Positions 6,873-12,227 of a DNA stretch of 12,227 nucleotides are shown here, in pieces (position 1 is the first letter of the stretch; every line of letters begins with the position of its first letter). The position numbers were made by a program, and so were the translations under genes. The notes beneath the pieces are model-generated. The model saw only the letters and a list, made by a program, of their open reading frames with translations. It was not told the origin of the DNA and ran no database searches. Source of the DNA: JANNHP01 sp031404455 (GTDB lineage: Bacteria > Planctomycetota > JAJSAM01 > JAJVHW01); assembly GCA_031404455.1 (NCBI GenBank), contig JANNHP010000309.1, forward strand, positions 1 through 12,227. The letters are read 5' to 3'.

Positions 6873-8591
6873 ATGCGCAACGCTTGGTTCGGACTCGTCG
6901 CCCTCCTCTCGATCACGAGCGTCGTGCTCGCCCGGCCGGAAGCCGGCGAACCCTCCACCGCGGAGGACGCGCGCGTCCGTGCGAAGGTCGAACTCGGCCG
7001 CCGCCTCTTCTTCGACCCGAACGTGAGCCGCGGCGGGCGGGTGTCGTGCTCGTCGTGCCACGATCCGGCGCACGGGTTCACCGACCGCGCGCATCCGTCC
7101 GTGGACGAGTGGGGCTTCGCGCGCCGCCGCACGATGCCGCTCACCGATCTCACCGACGGCCCGCTCCACTCCGACGGCGAGTTCGCGACGCTGCGCGACC
7201 TCCTCGACGCGCGCATCGCGCCGCTCGCGCTCCTCCGGACCATCTCGGCCGAGAAGGGCAGCAAGCGGCCGGCGCTCGCGGCGGACACGGCGTCGTTCCC
7301 CGCGAGCTACGGCGCGAGCAAGGGCGATCCGCCGGCGCTCGTGCGCGTCTCGGACCGCCTCGCGGCCGACCGCTTCTACGCGAGCGCCTTCATCGACGCG
7401 TTCGGCGACGACGCGCCGACGCACGACCGCATCGCGGTCGCGGTCGAGGAGTACGTCCGGTCGCTGCGGTCGTCGACGAGTCCGTTCGACCGTTTCCTCG
7501 CGGGCGACGACACCGCGCTCCCAGCGCCGGCCGTCCGTGGTCTCGCCGTCTTCCACGGGAAGGCGGGCTGCGTGCAGTGCCACGACACGCGTCCCGTCGA
7601 AGGCCGCGCGCCGCTGCGCGACGGGAAGTTTCACGACACGGGCATCGCGCTGCGCACCGCGCGCGCCGAGGACCGCCGCGACGCTCTCGACCGCGCGGAC
7701 GAGGGCCGCGCGGCGCTCGTCACGGACGCCGCGGAGAAGCGGCGCGAGCAGATGCGCTTCAAGACACCGTCGCTCAGGGACGTCGCGAAGAGGGGGCCGT
7801 TCATGCACGACGGTTCGCTCGCCACGCTCGTCGACGTCGTCGAGCACTACGACCGCGGAGGCACACCGCACGACGGTCAGGATCCGCTGCTGCACCGGCT
7901 CGAACTCTCGGCCGCGGAGAAGGACGACCTCGTCGCGTTCCTCTTCGCGCTCTCGGGCGCCGAGCGGCCGGGTCTCGCGGATCCGCCGGCGCGCGCCCGG
8001 ACGATGCGGGTGCGCGTCGTCGATCCCGCGGGTGCGCCGGTCGCGGGGCTCTGCGTCGAGGTCGTGCCGGCGGGCGACCGGCTGGGTGGCGCAACCGCGG
8101 CGACCGTCGCGATCCTCGCCACGACCGGCAAGGACGGCCGCGCGGAGTTCGCGTTCCCCGCGGCGACGCACGTGGAGCTTCGCGCCGACGGATTCGAGAT
8201 CGCGGGGATCGTCCCCGATTGCGCGGAGGCGCCGGAATTGATCGCGGTTCCCGCGGCGAAGGTGGCGCTGCGCGTCCGCGCCACGCCGAAGCAGCTTCCG
8301 ACGAGCGTACGCGCGACTCCGATCTCCAAGGCCGCAGCGAGCGGCGAGATCATCGCGGAGCGCGACGGCGACACGATGGAGTTCGCGTTCGTCCGCAAGC
8401 TCTCGGAGTCCGAGGCGATCTACGTCGCCGCGGCGCCCGCGGGAGGCCCGGCGTCGTCGCGCCGCCTCCTCGGGCCCGACGGAAGCCGCGGCGGCGCGCT
8501 CCCGGCCGTCGTCGACCTTGACCTGCGAGCCGGAGCGACGAGCGCGGCCGACCTCACGCCGAAGGCGCACGCGGCCGACGCCGCGCGCTGA
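6873..8591 (+). CDS. Diheme cytochrome c peroxidase/MauG-like protein with extra C-terminal beta domain
   Basis: This 572-residue exported protein has a signal peptide (MRNAWFGLVALLSITSVVLA). Residues about 30-362 resemble the bacterial cytochrome c peroxidase/MauG family: heme site CSSCH (59-63) after LGRRLFFDPNVS, a second site CVQCH (233-237) after RGLAVFHGKAG, and the family block FKTPSLRDVAKRGPFMHDGS (297-316). The region between the hemes is divergent. In place of the usual FWDGR segment it has LHSDGEF, and I see no obvious counterpart of the peroxidatic GP..NP.EM stretch. Residues about 376-450 (MRVRVVDPAGAPVAGLCVEV, then TGKDGRAEF) look like a carboxypeptidase-regulatory-like or Ig-like beta sandwich, followed by about 120 further beta-rich residues. 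Most family members end soon after the heme region. It probably reduces peroxide or oxidises an unknown partner in the periplasm. AGGGAGG 8 nt upstream supports the start at 6873 over ATG 6843, which would bury the signal peptide. Confidence 0.87.
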   Translation: MRNAWFGLVALLSITSVVLARPEAGEPSTAEDARVRAKVELGRRLFFDPNVSRGGRVSCSSCHDPAHGFTDRAHPSVDEWGFARRRTMPLTDLTDGPLHSDGEFATLRDLLDARIAPLALLRTISAEKGSKRPALAADTASFPASYGASKGDPPALVRVSDRLAADRFYASAFIDAFGDDAPTHDRIAVAVEEYVRSLRSSTSPFDRFLAGDDTALPAPAVRGLAVFHGKAGCVQCHDTRPVEGRAPLRDGKFHDTGIALRTARAEDRRDALDRADEGRAALVTDAAEKRREQMRFKTPSLRDVAKRGPFMHDGSLATLVDVVEHYDRGGTPHDGQDPLLHRLELSAAEKDDLVAFLFALSGAERPGLADPPARARTMRVRVVDPAGAPVAGLCVEVVPAGDRLGGATAATVAILATTGKDGRAEFAFPAATHVELRADGFEIAGIVPDCAEAPELIAVPAAKVALRVRATPKQLPTSVRATPISKAAASGEIIAERDGDTMEFAFVRKLSESEAIYVAAAPAGGPASSRRLLGPDGSRGGALPAVVDLDLRAGATSAADLTPKAHAADAAR

Positions 8592-8596
8592 GGGCG

Positions 8597-10504
8597 TCAC
8601 CTTCCGAAGCGGCCCAGCTCCTTCGCGAGCTCGGCAAATCGCGCAGTTCGCGCGGCGATCAGGGCGTCGCGGTCGGCGACGGGTGCGTCGGCGCGCGTCG
8701 TGACGACCTGGTCGGAGTAGTCGTACGCGCGGATCGGGAAGACGACTTTGCACTCGGCGTCCACATAGGCGATGTCGTTCCACTGCGCGACGACGGTGCC
8801 GACGCGTACCTCGGGTCCGAAGAGGTCGAAGCCGAGAGAGTAGTCCGACGGGGGGTTCAGGACGCCGAGCATCGTCATCATCGTCGCGGGAAGGTCGAGG
8901 TGGCTGGTCAGGCGCTTCACGACGAGGGGCGCGCGGCCCGGCACGCGGATGACGAGCGGCGTGCGAATCTGTTCCTCGGCGTACGTCGAGTTGTGGCCCC
9001 AGCGGCCCTTCTCCATGAACTCCTCGCCGTGGTCGCCGGTCACGATCACGATCGTGCGGTCGAGGAGCCCCGACGCTTCGAGATGCTCGAAGATCCGGGC
9101 GAGCTCCGTGTCGAGCGCCCGGCACGCGTTCACGTAGCGGGCGCGGACGAGCTCGATGTCGCGCTCGACGTCCATCGTCGCGTAGTTCATCGAGTCGAGG
9201 AAAGGCACGCGGATCACCGCCTCCGGAGGGAAGTGGTAAGGGGCGTGCGGCGATTCGAAGAACATGAACGTGAAGAACGGGCGCGCGGGATCTCGCCGGT
9301 CGATGCGCGCGAGCAGATCGGTGACGTTCTTCCGGTCGCTCTTCCAGCCGATCTTCGTGTTCATGGCCTGGAGCTCTTCTTTCCCGAACTGCGAGAAGAT
9401 CGTCTGGTCGAACTCCGGATACGTGAACGCGGCGCTCGTGAAGGCGCTCATCTGGTAGCCGTCGGCCCTGAGGACGTCGAGCAGCACGGGGCCGCGCGTC
9501 GAATCGAGGAACGGGAACCAGTACGGGCCGTAGAGGCCGTAGAACATGCCGAACATGCCCATGCGCGTGCCGTTGCCCGCGCTCAGGTGCTGCTCGAACC
9601 GCGCGGCGGACTGCGAGAACTTCCACGTCGCGGGCATGACCTCGGCGTCGAGCGCGTCGGCGCGGAGCGACTCGCACGCGAGCCACACGATGTTCCAGCG
9701 CTCGTGCGGCCCCTGGCGGATCGGCGCGAGCGGGTAGCGGAGATTCGACGAGCCCGTCTTCATGCGGACCGAAGGTCCGGTGCGCTTCGGGATGCCGAGG
9801 ATCGGCCCGAGCGCGCGGATGCGCAGTCCCTTGTAGAACGGGAACGCGTTGCCCGCGGTGAGCACCGGCGTGTAGTCGCATTCGACCGACACCGCGTACG
9901 CCATCCGTTCTGCGGAACTGAGCGTCGCGGCGAGGACCACTCCGGCGACCACGCGCCGCCGTCTGAACAGCGCGACCGCCGCGCCGCGGAACCACTTCGC
10001 GCGCAGCACGAGGACGAGCAGGCCCGCCTCGAGGACGACGAAGCCCGCGGCCATCGCGGCGACGGTGATCGTCGTGGCGTCGTCGCCGCCCATCGACTCG
10101 ATGCCGCCGGGAGTCGTGAGGATGTTCAGCACGAAGCCGTTGAAGTGGTAGCCGAAGATCGCGTGGATGTGCCGGTCGGCGAGGATGACCATCTGCACCG
10201 ACGCGAACCCGAGGACGGCGACGCCGTACACCGTCCACGTCCGCCATCCGCAGTGGGGCTCACGACCCTTCGCACCGCCGAGGACGCGCCACGAGAGCAG
10301 CGCGTTCAGGCCGAATGCGAGGAGCAGCGGCGGGAGCAGATAGATGGCCGCGTACGTGAGCAGGACGACGGCGACGTAGACCGCGAGTCCCGGCCCAGCG
10401 AAGTCCACCGACTTCAGGAAGGGGAGCATGTTCAGCACGAGCGCCACCCACGAGACGGCGAAGAACTGACCGACGACCTGGGCGCGCGTGCGGGCAGTGT
10501 CCAT
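8597..10504 (-). CDS. Five-helix membrane protein with periplasmic sulfatase-fold domain (YejM/PbgA- or LtaS-like)
   Basis: This 635-residue protein has about five N-terminal hydrophobic helices (roughly 12-30, 40-70, 91-109, 144-168, 185-200), then a large extracytoplasmic alkaline-phosphatase-superfamily domain (about 268-600). Metal and catalytic candidates match lipoteichoic-acid-synthase-type enzymes: Glu278 in WLACESLRAD, Thr313 in SAGNGTRMGMFGMFYG, and Asp491-His492 in IVTGDHGEEF. There are further His at 420 (ESPHAPY), 504 (WGHNST) and 535 (SHLDLPATM). The GNGT...GMFYGLYGPYW stretch and the five-helix layout recall YejM/PbgA, the enterobacterial regulator of lipopolysaccharide synthesis. 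Likely roles are phosphoglycerol or phosphoethanolamine transfer, phospho- or sulfo-ester hydrolysis, or envelope regulation. ATG 10504 was chosen because bases 10505-10555, although in frame after an ATG with GGAGGT, have poor third-position GC and rare AGA/CGA codons. Its stop is 5 bp from the converging peroxidase-like gene. Confidence 0.87.
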   Translation of the reverse strand: MDTARTRAQVVGQFFAVSWVALVLNMLPFLKSVDFAGPGLAVYVAVVLLTYAAIYLLPPLLLAFGLNALLSWRVLGGAKGREPHCGWRTWTVYGVAVLGFASVQMVILADRHIHAIFGYHFNGFVLNILTTPGGIESMGGDDATTITVAAMAAGFVVLEAGLLVLVLRAKWFRGAAVALFRRRRVVAGVVLAATLSSAERMAYAVSVECDYTPVLTAGNAFPFYKGLRIRALGPILGIPKRTGPSVRMKTGSSNLRYPLAPIRQGPHERWNIVWLACESLRADALDAEVMPATWKFSQSAARFEQHLSAGNGTRMGMFGMFYGLYGPYWFPFLDSTRGPVLLDVLRADGYQMSAFTSAAFTYPEFDQTIFSQFGKEELQAMNTKIGWKSDRKNVTDLLARIDRRDPARPFFTFMFFESPHAPYHFPPEAVIRVPFLDSMNYATMDVERDIELVRARYVNACRALDTELARIFEHLEASGLLDRTIVIVTGDHGEEFMEKGRWGHNSTYAEEQIRTPLVIRVPGRAPLVVKRLTSHLDLPATMMTMLGVLNPPSDYSLGFDLFGPEVRVGTVVAQWNDIAYVDAECKVVFPIRAYDYSDQVVTTRADAPVADRDALIAARTARFAELAKELGRFGR

Positions 10505-10720
10505 TCGGGGTCTCTCGGGTTGCGCAGGCGTCCGATGCTGCGCGGGGCCGGGCATGTTACGCGGGACCTCCGCAGGCAAAGACCCTGCCGCGAGCGTCCG
10601 GCGCCGAGCGAGCGGGACGGACCGCGCGGCAGCGCAGTTCGTGCCGCGGAGGGGCACGCCGTCGGCAAGTTCGGCAGAGCGTTCGGCGATCCGGATCGCC
10701 GGCGCCGCGGTGCGCTGTCG
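10505..10720. other. 216-bp intergenic region between two minus-strand genes
   Basis: This gap between the DTW-GNAT gene and the membrane sulfatase-fold gene must hold the downstream gene's promoter if the two are not co-transcribed. I see an 18-bp perfect palindrome near its upstream end (10684-10701), several TTCGGC copies around 10670-10690, and a weak -10-like TAACAT on the minus strand near 10554-10559 with no good -35. No small gene with a coding signal was recognised. Confidence 0.4.
10684..10701. repeat. Perfect 18-bp palindrome, possible terminator stem or operator
   Basis: CGGCGATCCGGATCGCCG reads the same on both strands. It lies 19 nt past the TGA of the DTW-GNAT gene (minus strand). 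As RNA it could fold into a 6-7 bp GC-rich hairpin with a 4-6 nt loop, but no T-run follows, so a classical intrinsic terminator is not shown. A dimeric repressor site for the downstream gene is the other reading. Confidence 0.4.
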
Positions 10721-12227
10721 TCAGCCGCCCGGGGGACGCCACTCGTAGAGCGCGTCGGGGGTCTTCTCCTCGTTCCCTTCGCCGTCGGTGAGGCGCACGA
10801 GGACGGCGCCGCGCCGCTCGTAGAAGCGCCGCGCGCGGTCGTTGCGCTGGAACACCCACCAACGCAGGCCGTCCGGCCGGCAGCGCTGCGCCGCGGCGAA
10901 GAGGGCGTCGCCGATCCCGCGCCGCTGGTGGTCCGGCGCCACGTAGAGGTGCTCGAGGAAGTCAAGGCCGTCGCGCGTCGCGAGGGCGGCGAAGCCGACG
11001 ACGCGATCGTCCGCCTCGGCGACCCAGACCTCTTCGCGCGCGAGCACGACGTCCCTGAGGAACGCTCGATCCTCCTCGGGCGTGTGGAGATCGGGCAGGT
11101 ACGGCATCGAACGGCGCATCGACGCGCGGAGGATCTTCGCGAGAGCGTCGGCGTCCTCGGCGCGGCCGCGACGGACGACCGGAGCGCCCGTTCCCGCGCA
11201 GAGCGCCCGCCAGGCATCGACGACACGGACGAGCATCGCGAGACGGCGTCCCGCGCGGTCGGCGGGGGAGCCGGGCGGCGGCTCTCCGCCCATTCGCGCG
11301 GCGTACGATTCGAACGTTCCGACCTTCGGACCTGGGAGTCGTCGCGCGATCGCGCGGAGGTCGAGACGCGCGGCGGGCAGCGCGCCGCCGCTCTCCTCGA
11401 AGAGCCGCGGGCCGTAGGTGCCCCACGAGCAGATCACGTCCGTCGGGCGCAGGAACCGCGCGAACGCGGCGACGAGATCCGCCCTCGTCACGCCCGCGCG
11501 AAGGCGCGTCTCCTCGACGCCGATCCGCGACGACGTCCCCGGCGAGATCGGGTTCGCGGGTGCCGCGACGACGTCGAACGTCTCGCCGGTCGCGACGCGG
11601 CGCGCCGTCCAGTGGACGAGTTCGTGGCCGAGTCCGCGCTCGTCGCCCGACGTCGGCCACGCGTTGGCCTCGCCGACGACGCACACGAGGTCCTCGTGCC
11701 TCGCCGTGATCGCCGCGGGCATGCGCGCCGAGACGGGGACCTGCGGACGCGGACGCCGGACCCGCACGCGCATCTGCGAGGCCTGCGCCGCGAGATGGGC
11801 ATCGACCATCGCGCGGAACGGAACGAGCAGCGCGCGGAACCTCTCCGGGTCTCCCTCGAGCGCGCCGAGCACGTGCATCAGCGCTTCGATCGTGGAGACG
11901 TACTCGTCGCGCGGTTCGCGGCGGATGCGGTACTCCGTCGGCGAGGGCGCGGTGAAGGCGAAGCGCGGGATCGACGCGAGCACAGGATTCTTCCGGACGA
12001 CGGACCTCGACTGCGACCACGTGCCGTCCACGACGATCAGCGTGACGGGTCCCGCGGGCGGGTCCGCGAGGATGTCGCGCGCGCCGGGTCCCGGATAGAG
12101 CAGGATCGGCGGCCGCGCCGGATCGGAGATCGCCGCGCGCAGTTCAGCACTCTCGTCCCACTTCACCCCGACGTGGAGTCGCGCGCCGGGCAGGCAGAGC
12201 GTCGCCATGCGCGCCGTGCCGATCGGC
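10721..12227 (-). CDS. DTW-domain (tRNA aminocarboxypropyltransferase-like) protein fused to exonuclease-like and GNAT domains, 5' end outside window
   Basis: The frame is open to the right edge; the residues before the first internal ATG (12208) read PIGTAR, which belongs inside a DTW domain, so the true start lies outside. Numbering from that ATG, residues 1-118 are the DTW domain: LCLPGARLHVGV, ILLYPGPGARD, VVDGTWSQSRSVVRKNP (Asp61-Trp64), then SPTEYRIRREP and YVSTIEAL. DTW proteins such as TapT/YfiP place acp3U on tRNA using S-adenosylmethionine. Residues about 168-338 look like a degenerate DEDDh exonuclease fold (LVCVVGEANAWP, GVTRADLVAAFARFLRPTDV, SWGTYGPRLF, LDLRAIARRL) with catalytic acids apparently missing. 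Residues about 343-495 are a GNAT acetyltransferase (VAEADDRVVGFAAL, LYVAPDHQRRGIGDALF, FYERRG). The three parts are one uninterrupted frame. DTW and GNAT identity are firm; the middle domain is a guess. Confidence 0.85.
   Translation of the reverse strand, partial: PIGTARMATLCLPGARLHVGVKWDESAELRAAISDPARPPILLYPGPGARDILADPPAGPVTLIVVDGTWSQSRSVVRKNPVLASIPRFAFTAPSPTEYRIRREPRDEYVSTIEALMHVLGALEGDPERFRALLVPFRAMVDAHLAAQASQMRVRVRRPRPQVPVSARMPAAITARHEDLVCVVGEANAWPTSGDERGLGHELVHWTARRVATGETFDVVAAPANPISPGTSSRIGVEETRLRAGVTRADLVAAFARFLRPTDVICSWGTYGPRLFEESGGALPAARLDLRAIARRLPGPKVGTFESYAARMGGEPPPGSPADRAGRRLAMLVRVVDAWRALCAGTGAPVVRRGRAEDADALAKILRASMRRSMPYLPDLHTPEEDRAFLRDVVLAREEVWVAEADDRVVGFAALATRDGLDFLEHLYVAPDHQRRGIGDALFAAAQRCRPDGLRWWVFQRNDRARRFYERRGAVLVRLTDGEGNEEKTPDALYEWRPPGG

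Noticed and set aside
5466..10247. Minus-strand open frame of 1593 codons
   Set aside because: It runs antisense through the MoxR, VWA and peroxidase-like genes and out of frame through the membrane sulfatase gene. Its composition is almost all Arg, Ala, Asp, Glu and Val with no domain. It is a by-product of very high GC.
10505..10555. Alternative start at ATG 10555 for the membrane sulfatase-fold protein
   Set aside because: GGAGGT lies 10 nt upstream, so it is not impossible, but the 17 added codons have low third-position GC, rare AGA and CGA codons and a Pro/Arg-rich product without conservation that I recognise.
10557..10862. Small Arg-rich minus-strand frame in the 10505-10720 gap
   Set aside because: It overlaps the end of the GNAT domain in another frame and has no ribosome site or hydrophobic or structured content.

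Overview
The window is very GC-rich and densely coding, with strong G/C preference at third codon positions. It looks like a Gram-negative bacterium with a developed cell envelope: there is a diheme cytochrome-c-peroxidase-like protein, an alkaline-phosphatase-fold inner-membrane protein of the YejM/PbgA or LtaS type, a lipoprotein with an ASPIC/UnbV domain, and an exported parallel beta-helix protein. This mix is common in Planctomycetota, Myxococcota and other environmental GC-rich lineages. No rRNA or marker gene is present, so the phylum cannot be fixed from the window. I saw no mobile element, CRISPR array, tRNA or rRNA.

Layout, left to right. (1) Positions 2-544, plus strand: the C-terminal part of an ABC exporter ATPase, cut by the window edge and interrupted by an in-frame TAG. 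(2) 551-1594, minus: an exported transglutaminase-like protein. (3) 1757-2839, plus: a secreted right-handed beta-helix protein, divergent from (2). (4) 2847-4640, minus: a lipoprotein with seven calcium-loop-type FG-GAP repeats and an ASPIC/UnbV C-terminus. (5) 4765-5604 and 5604-6803, plus: a MoxR-family AAA ATPase and a CoxE-like VWA protein sharing one base (TAGTG), divergent from (4). (6) 6873-8591, plus: a diheme peroxidase-like protein with an extra C-terminal beta-rich region. (7) 8597-10504, minus: a five-helix membrane protein with a periplasmic sulfatase/phosphotransferase domain. (8) 10721 to the right edge, minus: a multidomain protein joining a DTW (tRNA aminocarboxypropyltransferase) domain, a degenerate exonuclease-like region and a GNAT acetyltransferase.

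The genes do not form one long pathway. The only clear functional unit is the MoxR-VWA pair, which by analogy with CoxD/CoxE and other MoxR-VWA couples should act as a chaperone or metal-insertion machine on an unknown client. The remaining genes are single transcription units in alternating orientation, with very short tail-to-tail junctions (5-7 bp) and modest divergent promoter regions (124-162 bp).

The most interesting items are the DTW-exonuclease-like-GNAT fusion, the regular cysteine ladder in the beta-helix protein, the transglutaminase whose expected catalytic His is Arg, the YejM-like protein that keeps a full set of LtaS-type metal ligands, and the amber codon in the ABC ATPase. 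I see no convincing evidence for a wholly new multi-gene system.
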